Part shown: in pieces, positions 14,103 through 22,359 of the stretch
Layout: each line of letters opens with the position of its first letter
Numbering within the stretch: the first letter of the stretch is position 1
NCBI GenBank assembly: GCA_041753575.1
Contig: JBGSUA010000021.1
Location: 1-45,183 of the forward strand
Origin: CG2-30-51-40 sp041753575
GTDB taxonomy: Bacteria > Desulfobacterota > DSM-4660 > Desulfatiglandales > Desulfatiglandaceae
DNA length: 45,183 nucleotides
Reading direction: 5' to 3'
The notes under the pieces: model-generated
Told to the model about the DNA's origin: nothing
The model's database searches: none
What the model saw: only the letters and a program-made list of their open reading frames with translations
Made by a program: the position numbers and the translations under genes

Positions 14103-15674
14103 ATGGGCTATGACGTGATTGTGATCGGATCTGGTTTCGGCGGGAGCGTCTCGGCCCTGCGTCTGGCAGAAAAAGGCTACCGTGTGGCGGTTCTGGAAAA
14201 GGGCCGGCGTTACCGCACAGAAGATTTTCCCCAGACCAACTGGAACCTCAAAAAGAGCATATGGCTTCCTCAGCTTGGTCTTTACGGCATTCAGGTGCTC
14301 ACTTTCTTGCGCCACGTGGCCGTACTTCATGGCACCGGTGTAGGCGGGGGCAGCCTGGTTTATGCCAACCAGCTTCTCATCCCTCCTGATGATGTTTTCA
14401 CCCAGCCCCAATGGGGTAAAGAAGGCGGATGGAAGATGCGACTGGCGCCACACTACGAGCGGGCCAGTCAGATGCTTGGTGCCAACCCCAGCCCTACCGT
14501 GGGCAGAGCCGACCGATTGCTGCGCGAAGTCGGCATTGAGCTTCGGGGCGAGGACACCTTTCATAAAAATGAGGTGGGTATCTTTTTCGGCGAACCGGAT
14601 CGCACCGTTGCTGACCCATATTTTGACGGCAAAGGTCCACCGCGCACCGGCTGCACCTTCTGCGGGGCCTGCATGATCGGCTGCCCGGTGGGGGCCAAGA
14701 ACACGTTGGACAAGAACTACCTCTACCTTGCCGAGCACCAGCACGGGGTAGAGGTCATTCCTGAAACCGAGGTCACAGGCGTTGTTCCTGCTTCCGGCGG
14801 CTACGATGTCCACACCCGGCGATCGCTTCTGCCTTTTCGGTCGCTCAAGACCTACCATGCCGGCAAGGTAATCTTTAGCGGCGGGGTCATGGGAACGGTC
14901 AAACTGCTGCTCAAATGCCGACACAATAGTATGCTGCCAAGGTTGTCCGACCAACTTGGAAACTTCGTGCGAACCAATTCCGAAGCCATTCTTGCGGTGC
15001 GCTCGCGGGACCGTTCTGTGAACTGGAACGACCAGATAGCCATTACATCGGGGATCTACCCGGACGCTGCCACCCACATGGAGATGTGCCGTTACAACAA
15101 GGGCTCAGACCTGCTCTACGGCCTGTTGACCCTCCTGACCGATGGCGGGGGCCACATTCCAAGGCAGATCCGCTTTGCCGGCAATGTCATCCGCCATCCT
15201 TTCAATTTCGTGCGCAACCTGTGGTTTGTGGGCAGTTCGGCCTGCACCTCGGTTCTACTGGTTATGCAGACCAGCGATAATTATCTGCGCCTGGAATATG
15301 CACCTCGCCCCTGGCGGCTCGGCGGCCGCAGCATGAACAGCAGCCTGCCTTCAGGTCAGGAGCGCATTCCATCTTACATTCCAGTGGCCAATGACGTGGC
15401 CCGCCGCCTGGCTGCGAAGATGAATGGAGAACCGCTCAGCAGTTGGACGGAGGTGTTATTAGACGCGCCCACCACCGCCCATATTCTGGGTGGCTGTGCC
15501 ATGGCTGAGGGGCCGGAAAAAGGGGTGGTGGGGTTCAATGGTGAGGTGTTCGGCTATCCTGGACTTTATGTGGCTGACGGTTCGGTGGTGCCGGCCAACC
15601 TGGGCGTAAATCCGAGCCTGACCATAACGGCCCTCTCCGAGTTCATTATGGACCAGATGCCGGCAAAGAGCTGA
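14103..15674 (+). CDS. GMC-family FAD oxidoreductase (cholesterol oxidase-like)
   Basis: A 523-residue flavoprotein. The N-terminus 'YDVIVIGSGFGGSVSALRLA' is the FAD-binding Rossmann motif, followed by 'VLEKGRRY'. 'VGGGSLVYANQL' is the typical GMC flavin region and 'GGCAMAEGPEKGVVGFNGEV' with 'YVADGSVVPANLGVNPSLTI' is the C-terminal GMC motif with the active-site His/Asn region altered. A Cys cluster 'CTFCGACMIGCPVGAKN' near residue 200 is common in cholesterol-oxidase-like GMC proteins and may hold an Fe-S cluster. The frame is open from 14052, but the ATG at 14103 with AGGAGA upstream is the better start. Substrate unknown; perhaps an alcohol or sterol. Confidence 0.85.
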   Translation: MGYDVIVIGSGFGGSVSALRLAEKGYRVAVLEKGRRYRTEDFPQTNWNLKKSIWLPQLGLYGIQVLTFLRHVAVLHGTGVGGGSLVYANQLLIPPDDVFTQPQWGKEGGWKMRLAPHYERASQMLGANPSPTVGRADRLLREVGIELRGEDTFHKNEVGIFFGEPDRTVADPYFDGKGPPRTGCTFCGACMIGCPVGAKNTLDKNYLYLAEHQHGVEVIPETEVTGVVPASGGYDVHTRRSLLPFRSLKTYHAGKVIFSGGVMGTVKLLLKCRHNSMLPRLSDQLGNFVRTNSEAILAVRSRDRSVNWNDQIAITSGIYPDAATHMEMCRYNKGSDLLYGLLTLLTDGGGHIPRQIRFAGNVIRHPFNFVRNLWFVGSSACTSVLLVMQTSDNYLRLEYAPRPWRLGGRSMNSSLPSGQERIPSYIPVANDVARRLAAKMNGEPLSSWTEVLLDAPTTAHILGGCAMAEGPEKGVVGFNGEVFGYPGLYVADGSVVPANLGVNPSLTITALSEFIMDQMPAKS

Positions 15675-15708
15675 AATCGCTATCGGTAGGCATCACTAAG
15701 CAATGTGT

Positions 15709-18700
15709 CTATTCTAAGGCTGTCTCAAGGAGCGCGTCTATCCTGGCCTCGATCTGATGGTCTGTAGTGTGTTTCAGGTCAATCGCCTTCGCGGGGCATT
15801 CTGAGACGCAGATGCCGCAGCCCTGACACAGGGAGGGAGATATCTCCGATACACCCTTATCGTTAATAAATGGTGCTCCAAAAGGACACACCCTTACACA
15901 TATCAGGCAGGATGCGCATCTGTCAGGATTTACAAATGCCACTGTCGCAAGGGTGCTCATTTCTTTTTTACAGAGAATCTTCATGGCCTGCTGGGCAGCG
16001 GCCTTTGCCATGGCTATGCTTTCAGGTATGAATCTGGGGCTGTGAGCGAGTCCGGCGAGGAAAAAACCGGCCATGGAAAACTCGGTTGGTCTTAACTTGA
16101 CGTGGGCCTCCAGAAAAAACCCTTCCGGCGTCTTATCGAGTTTGATCCTTTCAGCGAGTGATATGGCCCCGTCGGACGGCCTTATCCCGGTGCTGAGGAC
16201 GACCAGATCCGACATCACCCGGAATTCCTCGCCGGAACTCCTGTCCTTGAAATCAATTATCAATTTGTCATCTTCTCTGTGCATGGCCGGAGCTTCCTGG
16301 GGGATATATCTGAAGAAAAGAACTCCTCTTTTCCTTGCTTCAAGATAGTAAAGCTCTTTGAATCCGAAGGTCCTCATGTCCCTGTAAAGGATGACCACCT
16401 GTATATCAGGGTTGACTTTCTTTAGTTCAATGGCATTTTTGACTGCCGCCGAACAGCACACTCGGCTGCAAAGAGGAAAATCTTTGTTGCGCGAGCCGAC
16501 ACATTGTATCATTACTACGCTCTTAAGGCCTGCGGCCCAGGCTGGATCTTCCTGAATCCTTCTTGAAAGATCAACCTGGGTTGTCACTCCTGGATACTTG
16601 CCGTAATCATATTCAATCGGCTCGTATGCCTTGCCGCCTGTTGCAACTATTACTGCGCCGTAATTGATTTCTTCATTTCCGTTTGGAGAGCAAAGGGTGC
16701 CTGAAAAATTCCCTATCTGGCCTTTGTGGCCGGTGAGCTCTGTCTTAAGGTGCAGCCTTATCTTTGGATGGTGCTCGATCCTCTTTACGAGATTTCTTAT
16801 CAGCATGAGAGGGGAGTCGCCTTCGAGGGTTCTGGTAAGGTTATTGGCAAAGCCGCCGAGGCGTTCTTCTTTTTCGACCAAATGACACTCAAGCCCCTGA
16901 TCGGCAACAGCAAGGGCTGCGCTCAGCCCTGCTATCCCTCCGCCTATAACCAGGCAGGATCTTGTGACTCTGTAGGTACTGGACTCTAATGGCTCAAGGA
17001 GTGCGGCCCTGGCAACGCCGGCCCTTATCAGATCCTTTGCCTTTTCTGTCGCAGCCTTTGGGTCGTCGCTGTGTACCCATGAACATTGATCCCTTATGCT
17101 CACCAGCTCAAAAAGATACGGGTTGAGTCCTGCCCGCATCAGGGCTCCCTGAAATATTGGTTCGTGCGTCTTAGGTGAACAGGCCGCCACCACTATCCTG
17201 TTAAGCCGGTTATCCTTTATGGTGTCAACGATCTTTGAAAGGGTTTCATTCGCACATGAAAACATGAAATGGTCGGCGTGGACTACATCGGGGAGCTTTG
17301 AGGCATAGCGGGTCACGTCCTCTACATCCACTACACCGGCAATGTTTGTTCCGCAGTGGCACACAAATACTCCTACTCGGGCTTGCGGATCGAGCGGGGC
17401 CTCCTCGAATTTATTGGGCCTTCGAATGGCGGATTCCCTTGCATCCGCAAGGAGGCAAGATGCGTCCGAAGCGGCGGTTCCCGCCTGGATGACTGTCTCA
17501 GGGATATCCTTCGGTGCCTCTACCGCGCCACATACATAGACACCTGGAACAGATGTTGATGCCGGATCGTCAAATGATGCGTTAAGAAACCCGTACTGGT
17601 TGCACTGCAACCCGAGAGTCTTTGAAAGGTCAAGAAAGCTCTCTGTCGGCTTCAGTCCGCTTGAAAGCACCACCAGTTCATATTCTGTTTCCTTCTTGCA
17701 TTTCACATGAGGGTCGAAGGTCTCTATCACGAGGTTATTGTTGATAGGATTCAAATAGACCTGAGAGATCATGGATCTCAGGTAGTTGACCCCGTGGGTA
17801 TAACGTGCCCTCTCAACATATTCGTCGAAGCCTTTGCCGTGGGCCCTTATGTCCATGAAATATATGACCGCATAAGTCTCGGGTTCATGGGTTTTGGTCA
17901 GTATGGCCTGCTTTGCGGCGTGCATACAGCACACAGAGGAACAAAACGGTCTGTTTCGAGCGGCATCTCTGGATAAGACACACTGTATCCACGCTACGCT
18001 TCGGGGAACCTTCCCGTCTGATGGACGCTTTGGGTGCCCGCCGTATGGGCCTGTGGCTGAAAGCATCCTCTCGTATTGCAAAGATGTGACAACATTTTTA
18101 TATCGCCCGAAGCCGTATTCTCCGTGCTCTTTTCTCAAGGCAGGCTCAAATCCCGTCGAAATTACTATGGCCCCTATCTCAAGGTTAAGTTTTTCGGGTT
18201 TCTGCGCGAAGTTCACCGCCTTCGCCGGGCATATCTTACTGCAGATTCCGCACTTGCCCTTTGTAAGGTAAAGGCAGTTTTCAGCATCAATGGCGTACTT
18301 AAGAGGCACGGCCTGAGGGAAGGTAAGGAATGCGGCCTTCCTGGTCTTGAGTTCGCCGTTAAAGCTATCAGGTACCTTCTTGGGGCATTTTTCCGCGCAC
18401 TTGCCGCAGGCGATACATTTGTCTTCCTCAATGTATCTGGGCTTTCTTTCGACAAGAACCCTGAAGTTACCCGGATGGCCTTCCATGGAAATGATCCTTG
18501 AGCTTGTCAATATTTCCACATTAATGTCCTGGGCAGCCTGGACAAGCTTCGGGGAGAACATGCAGGTTGAGCAGTCATTAGTGGGGAAGGTCTTATCCAG
18601 CATGGCCATGGTTCCGCCAAGGGTAGGGGACTGCTCAAGCAGATAAACGAAAAATCCGGTCTGGGCGAGGTCAAGCGCGCACTGAATGCCGGCGATTCCG

Positions 18701-18768
18701 CCTCCAACCACAAGCACCTTGCCGCTTGTCTTTTCGATGCTGGATTTCTGAGGAGATAAATCTGCCAT
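15709..18768 (-). CDS. hdrA: HdrA-like flavoprotein with a duplicated (QmoA/HdrA-type) N-terminal module
   Basis: A 1019-residue iron-sulfur flavoprotein. Residues 1-460 form one module: FAD motif 'VLVVGGGIAGIQCALDLA' (~18-35), 'NDCSTCMFSPKL', and ferredoxin Cys sets around 118-130 ('CIACGKCAEKCP') and 165-180. Residues 465-1019 form a complete second HdrA, starting with the HdrA hallmark 'VGVFVCHCGTNIAGVVDVED', a second FAD motif 'CLVIGGGIAGLSAALAVA' (~605-622) and a C-terminal 2[4Fe-4S] pair ('CASCLICVRVCP', 'CQGCGICVSECP'). HdrA is the electron-bifurcating or flavin-hub subunit of heterodisulfide reductase-type complexes. It lies 12 bp after hdrB and is the last gene of the set. Confidence 0.88.
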   Translation of the reverse strand: MADLSPQKSSIEKTSGKVLVVGGGIAGIQCALDLAQTGFFVYLLEQSPTLGGTMAMLDKTFPTNDCSTCMFSPKLVQAAQDINVEILTSSRIISMEGHPGNFRVLVERKPRYIEEDKCIACGKCAEKCPKKVPDSFNGELKTRKAAFLTFPQAVPLKYAIDAENCLYLTKGKCGICSKICPAKAVNFAQKPEKLNLEIGAIVISTGFEPALRKEHGEYGFGRYKNVVTSLQYERMLSATGPYGGHPKRPSDGKVPRSVAWIQCVLSRDAARNRPFCSSVCCMHAAKQAILTKTHEPETYAVIYFMDIRAHGKGFDEYVERARYTHGVNYLRSMISQVYLNPINNNLVIETFDPHVKCKKETEYELVVLSSGLKPTESFLDLSKTLGLQCNQYGFLNASFDDPASTSVPGVYVCGAVEAPKDIPETVIQAGTAASDASCLLADARESAIRRPNKFEEAPLDPQARVGVFVCHCGTNIAGVVDVEDVTRYASKLPDVVHADHFMFSCANETLSKIVDTIKDNRLNRIVVAACSPKTHEPIFQGALMRAGLNPYLFELVSIRDQCSWVHSDDPKAATEKAKDLIRAGVARAALLEPLESSTYRVTRSCLVIGGGIAGLSAALAVADQGLECHLVEKEERLGGFANNLTRTLEGDSPLMLIRNLVKRIEHHPKIRLHLKTELTGHKGQIGNFSGTLCSPNGNEEINYGAVIVATGGKAYEPIEYDYGKYPGVTTQVDLSRRIQEDPAWAAGLKSVVMIQCVGSRNKDFPLCSRVCCSAAVKNAIELKKVNPDIQVVILYRDMRTFGFKELYYLEARKRGVLFFRYIPQEAPAMHREDDKLIIDFKDRSSGEEFRVMSDLVVLSTGIRPSDGAISLAERIKLDKTPEGFFLEAHVKLRPTEFSMAGFFLAGLAHSPRFIPESIAMAKAAAQQAMKILCKKEMSTLATVAFVNPDRCASCLICVRVCPFGAPFINDKGVSEISPSLCQGCGICVSECPAKAIDLKHTTDHQIEARIDALLETALE

Positions 18769-18780
18769 AAGAAGATTGTC

Positions 18781-19614
18781 CTAAAAGATTCCCTTCTGGA
18801 CCATAAGTGTGTAAGGATCGGCAAAGTGTGAATTGAACCATCCGGATTCAGGCCTTTCATTAAACGCGAGCCTCAGAAGTTCGGTAATGTAAAATATGGG
18901 CAGAGCCTCTTGATCTTTCAGAGGCTGGGCCGTATCAAGATTGGTCTGACAGAGAGGACATGAGACCACAACGGCTTCTGCGCCTGCCTGTCTAGCCTTT
19001 TCCAGTATTCGGCCTGTAAGCTGCTTCTGTATGTCTTTCCTTCCCATCCCGATACCTGCGCCGCAGCAGGTTGTTTTATATGACCAGTCTATCACCTCGG
19101 CGCCGGCCGCGGCTGCAAGTTTGTCAAGGCTTTGGGGGTTTTCGTAATCAAAGAAGCCTGTGATCTTGGGGGGCCTCACCATTTGACAGCCATAGTAAGA
19201 GACGACTCGCAGGCCGGACAATGGTCGAAGAACCCTTTTTTGCACCCGGTTCAACATCTCAGGTTGAGATAAAAACCTTGTTATTTCATATACGGTATTC
19301 TTTCCTTCGACCTTCCAGGGGATGTCGTAGAGCCCTTTTCTTATAATGTGCTGAGAGTACTTCAGCCGGTTGAAACAGTTCGCGCAGGGAGAAACTATGT
19401 CAAGTCCCATCCCTTCGGCCAGGGAAAGATTCCTTGCCGGGAAGACAACCGAGAGATACTCACTCAGGCTGTGAGCGGCAGTTGCTCCGCAGCATGACCA
19501 GTCTTTGATCTCAACCAATCCGATCTCGAGATCGGAAAAGACTGATACTATGGAACGGGCATAGTCGTTAGCCATACCCTCAAGGGAACAGCCTGGATAG
19601 AATGAAATCCTCAT
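18781..19614 (-). CDS. hdrB: Heterodisulfide reductase subunit B (HdrB)
   Basis: A 277-residue protein with the two CCG (CX~35CCX~35CxxC) repeats of HdrB: 'DWSCCGATAAHS' with 'SPCANCFNRL', then 'YYGCQMVRPP' with 'TTCCGAGIGMGRKD' and 'SCPLCQTNLD'. Each repeat binds a non-cubane [4Fe-4S] cluster that does the thiol/disulfide or related redox step. The ATG overlaps the hdrC stop (ATGA), and hdrA follows 12 bp later. It begins 'MRISFYPGCSLEGMA', as usual for HdrB. In bacteria the electron acceptor is usually not the methanogen heterodisulfide and is not known here. Confidence 0.9.
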   Translation of the reverse strand: MRISFYPGCSLEGMANDYARSIVSVFSDLEIGLVEIKDWSCCGATAAHSLSEYLSVVFPARNLSLAEGMGLDIVSPCANCFNRLKYSQHIIRKGLYDIPWKVEGKNTVYEITRFLSQPEMLNRVQKRVLRPLSGLRVVSYYGCQMVRPPKITGFFDYENPQSLDKLAAAAGAEVIDWSYKTTCCGAGIGMGRKDIQKQLTGRILEKARQAGAEAVVVSCPLCQTNLDTAQPLKDQEALPIFYITELLRLAFNERPESGWFNSHFADPYTLMVQKGIF

Positions 19615-20204
19615 CTGTCTATAATCCCCGCATTCTGCTTCATGATCTTCCTGATCCGCTTGATCCCTTTGGATCTACTGGGGAGAAGGTGAAGCCTGCC
19701 TTTCTTGAAGAGTTTCATGCCCAGCAGCAACTCTTCTTTGAGATCTCCGCTTTTCCATTTTTCCTTTAGGATTCCAGGCTTAAGATTGAAAGAGTTTATC
19801 ATCCAGAATTCGTTGACCCTGCCGAAGCGTTGCAGCTCTTTAAGAAACGTCCTGTGAAAAAGGGCGAGGGGGCGCTCGGCGGGAGGAATGGAAGAGCTTG
19901 CGGCAATATTTCGCAGATGGTTGATAACCTCGGCCACGCCTACTTCATTGGGGCAATAGGTAGTGCAGGTCTCGCACGACAGGCAGACCCAGATGGTGGA
20001 AGACTTCAGGAGTTCATCACGCCTACCCAGTTGCACGTACCTTATAACCTGATGAGGTTTTATATCCATGAACATGCTTACAGGACAGGCATTCGTGCAT
20101 CTCTCACACTGATAACAGGCAGAAATGTTGGCGGCGGTATCTCCTTCAACTCGCTTCAGAAAATGGTTTCCACGCTCCCCTATGAAATGCCTTCTTGTAG
20201 TCAC
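19611..20204 (-). CDS. hdrC: Heterodisulfide reductase subunit C (HdrC)
   Basis: A small iron-sulfur protein with two ferredoxin-type Cys sets, 'CYQCERCTNACPVSMFMD' and 'CLSCETCTTYCPNEVGVAEV', about 55 residues apart, as in HdrC. These carry electrons between HdrA and HdrB. The frame is open to a TTG at 20270 that has no ribosome-binding site; the GTG at 20204 has AAGGA 7 nt upstream and gives 197 residues, so I chose it. The stop overlaps the hdrB start. A perfect TATAAT lies upstream at 20255-20250 (minus), so a promoter of its own is possible. Confidence 0.88.
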   Translation of the reverse strand: MTTRRHFIGERGNHFLKRVEGDTAANISACYQCERCTNACPVSMFMDIKPHQVIRYVQLGRRDELLKSSTIWVCLSCETCTTYCPNEVGVAEVINHLRNIAASSSIPPAERPLALFHRTFLKELQRFGRVNEFWMINSFNLKPGILKEKWKSGDLKEELLLGMKLFKKGRLHLLPSRSKGIKRIRKIMKQNAGIIDR

Positions 20205-20293
20205 CACTATATCCTTCTTGCGTCTTAGCGAAAATTTGTCAAAGCTAAGATTATATACTGATTTTGTCAATAATGGGGTTTGGCTGAGCCAGG

Positions 20294-21193
20294 TTAACTC
20301 CTGCTTCGTGGCGCGATTTGAGCCGTCAGATAGTAGATAATCCCAAGAACCAGGAGGCCGGCTATAAGCAGGCCAAAAGTGAGCGCGCTCTTTTCGTCAA
20401 TGGCGGCCACAAAAAGCTTCCTGATGAAGGCAACAAGGGCGAGTTCCACAAAAACCTGCACGCTGAAACTGCCACCCCGAAGATGCTCGACCTGTGTATG
20501 GAGGAGCTCGATCATCATCCACAAAATCAGAAGTGAACCTAGTGCCCTGATGACTCCTGTCTCCAGGGTGTCCCTCAAGGCGAAAAGGACATCTGAAACA
20601 AGCAACCATGCGACTCCTGCGGCCATTAGAACAAGACCCACCATGAGGATCAGATTCAAGCCATGAAGAAGGCGCTCGGCCCAGCGTACCAGCCAAAGTT
20701 CAACGCGTTGTGAAATGAAAACCTTCTTAAGTTCCGCCTCCCGATAGGAACTCGTCATGATGTCAAGGCTGATATCAAGGGCCTTATCCAGCGACTCAAA
20801 TAAATCTTGACGGTGGCTTTCGTCAAGCGCCTCCGCTCCGAGGCGTCTCACACAGAAGTTCCTGACAAAATTCATCGCCGCATTAACGTAATGCCCGTTA
20901 AGGCCTATCTTCACGTGGACCTTGCCGATCCGCTGCAGTCTTAAGACATAACGGGGATCGTATTTTGCGGTTAGGAGATCTTGAAACCAGGCCTTCATGG
21001 TCTCTTTTCGCTTCCGGATGGCCTCCCCTGTTGGGAAGTATGAAGCGGTATAGGGATTATCAAGCAAGTAGGCGGAGAAATCCTCGGCCAGTTGATCGGA
21101 GGAAGGCAGAAGGATGATGGAGAGCTCTTCGAGGTTATTTTCGTCGAGGGTTGAAAAACGGTAATGCCTGAATATATCCTGCATGTTTTCCAT
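20294..21193 (-). CDS. Protoglobin-PsiE fusion membrane protein (globin-coupled sensor-like)
   Basis: A 299-residue protein from the ATG at 21193 (GGAG 9 nt upstream; an earlier ATG at 21232 lacks a site). The N-terminal 170 residues are a protoglobin/globin-coupled sensor domain; the proximal heme-ligand His is in 'RIGKVHVKIGLNGHYVNAAM' (~residue 93). The C-terminal 130 residues form four hydrophobic helices of the PsiE (phosphate-starvation-inducible E) type ('VLMAAGVAWLLVSDVLFAL', 'LVAFIRKLFVAAIDEKSAL', 'IAGLLVLGIIYYLTA'). It would sense O2, NO or CO at the membrane. The hdrCBA genes follow on the same strand. Coupling to hdr is an inference. Confidence 0.85.
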   Translation of the reverse strand: MENMQDIFRHYRFSTLDENNLEELSIILLPSSDQLAEDFSAYLLDNPYTASYFPTGEAIRKRKETMKAWFQDLLTAKYDPRYVLRLQRIGKVHVKIGLNGHYVNAAMNFVRNFCVRRLGAEALDESHRQDLFESLDKALDISLDIMTSSYREAELKKVFISQRVELWLVRWAERLLHGLNLILMVGLVLMAAGVAWLLVSDVLFALRDTLETGVIRALGSLLILWMMIELLHTQVEHLRGGSFSVQVFVELALVAFIRKLFVAAIDEKSALTFGLLIAGLLVLGIIYYLTAQIAPRSRS

Positions 21194-21232
21194 CGGGGAG
21201 ACTCCGTTATCTATGGTCGCAAGGCTCCGCAT

Positions 21233-21574
21233 ATGGTGCCTGCTGGCTGAAGCTTCTCACGCGCCCATGCTCCGTGTCAATATGAAGCCCAATATGCTGC
21301 GGGGATACCGAAGGCTAAAGCGCTGAGAAGCCTGCGAATGGATGGACCCAACACCGCCAACGAGTTTTCCTTCGAAAAGACCGGATTAGAAGAAGCCTCC
21401 AAGGGTTGCTGCAGAAACATCGGCAACGATGTAACGCAGGCGGCCTTTCATCCAAACGTTCATGAGAGCAATATTTCATCACCCCCGAGCATGAAAATCC
21501 CCTTTCCCACAACTGAGAGAGCAGCCTTCTTTTACTGCCCCCCGACCCCTGCCTCCTGCCCCCTGGGTTGGTGA
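21233..21574. other. Intergenic stretch, no gene recognised
   Basis: About 340 bp between the globin-PsiE gene and the DUF362 remnant. A minus-strand reading ('GRLRYIVADVSAATLGGFF', then a stop, then 'SGLFEGKLVGGVGS') looks faintly like decayed protein but cannot be assigned. Near 21540 the plus strand is C-rich (CCCCGACCCCTGCCTCCTG). The promoter of the globin gene should lie at its right side but no clear box is seen. Confidence 0.35.
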
Positions 21575-21800
21575 GTGTATTTTCACGGTAAACTATATGG
21601 AGTAGGTAGGGTGTCTTGTGAAGTGATCGAGGCCTATGTGGTGATCTTCCTCCCCAAGTTCAAGACCCATGGACTGGCGGTGATAACAGGAGCCATCAAG
21701 AACAGCTATGGGATCCTTGCCGGGGCCAGAAGGCCTTGCTGCACGGACATCAGACGGAACTCAGAGGTTTCATGAGGCGATTGGCAAAGCTTTCCTTCAA
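21575..21800 (+). pseudogene. DUF362 domain remnant
   Basis: The frame contains 'FLPKFKTHGLAVITGAIKNS' followed by 'YGILAGAR', the core signature of DUF362 proteins ('NLPKLKTH...TGAIKN-FG-VPG'). After 'GAR' the frame shifts: the next frame gives 'GQKALLHGHQTELRGF', which continues the family pattern. Both ends are missing. Full-length members have about 300-380 residues and often a ferredoxin domain. Confidence 0.7.
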
Positions 21801-21891
21801 AGACGGTGAGTAAAGATCAAGATGAAGCTTCCGTGGCCTTCTCCGGGGCCTCTTGGGAGGCGCGAGCCGGAAGAGGCCGGGGATCTATATA

Positions 21892-22332
21892 CTATTGAAT
21901 TGCTCCGGTTACGATAAGGCCGAAAACCATTGCAAATAAGGCGAAACTCTCAACTATGCCGACGGCAGCAAAACACTTTCCAAAAATCTCCTGCTTCTTT
22001 GCAGAGGCAAGGATCGCAGTGGCAGCAACCTTTCCCTGGTATATGGCGGAAGTCATTATGCCCAGTCCGCAGAAGAGCCCTATCCCTAGAAGGGCGAGCC
22101 CAGCGCCTGACTTGATCTTTCCCAGCATAACGAACATGAGCACTATACCGTAAATAGTCTGTGAAGATGGCGCAGCGGAGATACCAATGAATTTGCCGTG
22201 TCCCTCTTCAACCTTGGCCATGACTCCGTGGGAAGCAGCTCCCGCGATACCGCATCCAATGGAGCTCCCCATGGCAGAAAGCCCTACAGCACAAGCACAA
22301 CCAGCATAGCCGAGCATCGTGTAAAAATCCAT
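21892..22332 (-). CDS. atpK: V-type ATP synthase subunit K (proteolipid c ring)
   Basis: A 146-residue four-helix proteolipid of the V/A-type rotor ring ('GYAGCACAVGLSAMGSSIGC' first hairpin). Ion ligands can be lined up with the Enterococcus hirae Na+-ring NtpK: 'PSSQTIYG' (Ser-Gln at the Thr64-Gln65 position), Gln in 'YQGKVAATAI' (Gln110) and Glu in 'IVESFALFAM' (Glu139). Only one carboxylate per four-helix unit is visible, as in V-type rings. The polar set argues for Na+ rather than H+ coupling, though Thr is Ser here. Last gene of the operon. Confidence 0.9.
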   Translation of the reverse strand: MDFYTMLGYAGCACAVGLSAMGSSIGCGIAGAASHGVMAKVEEGHGKFIGISAAPSSQTIYGIVLMFVMLGKIKSGAGLALLGIGLFCGLGIMTSAIYQGKVAATAILASAKKQEIFGKCFAAVGIVESFALFAMVFGLIVTGAIQ

Positions 22333-22359
22333 TTCAACATCTCCTCTTCTATAATTTTA

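Noticed and set aside
14076..15077. 333-codon minus-strand frame opposite the GMC oxidoreductase
   Set aside because: It is the antisense shadow of a gene with clear FAD motifs; its translation has no recognisable domain.
18213..18455. 80-codon and similar frames within hdrA on both strands
   Set aside because: They lie inside the 1019-residue HdrA frame and have no independent signals.
21535..21570. C-rich run as a structured or regulatory element
   Set aside because: It looks like simple low-complexity sequence with no symmetric arms.
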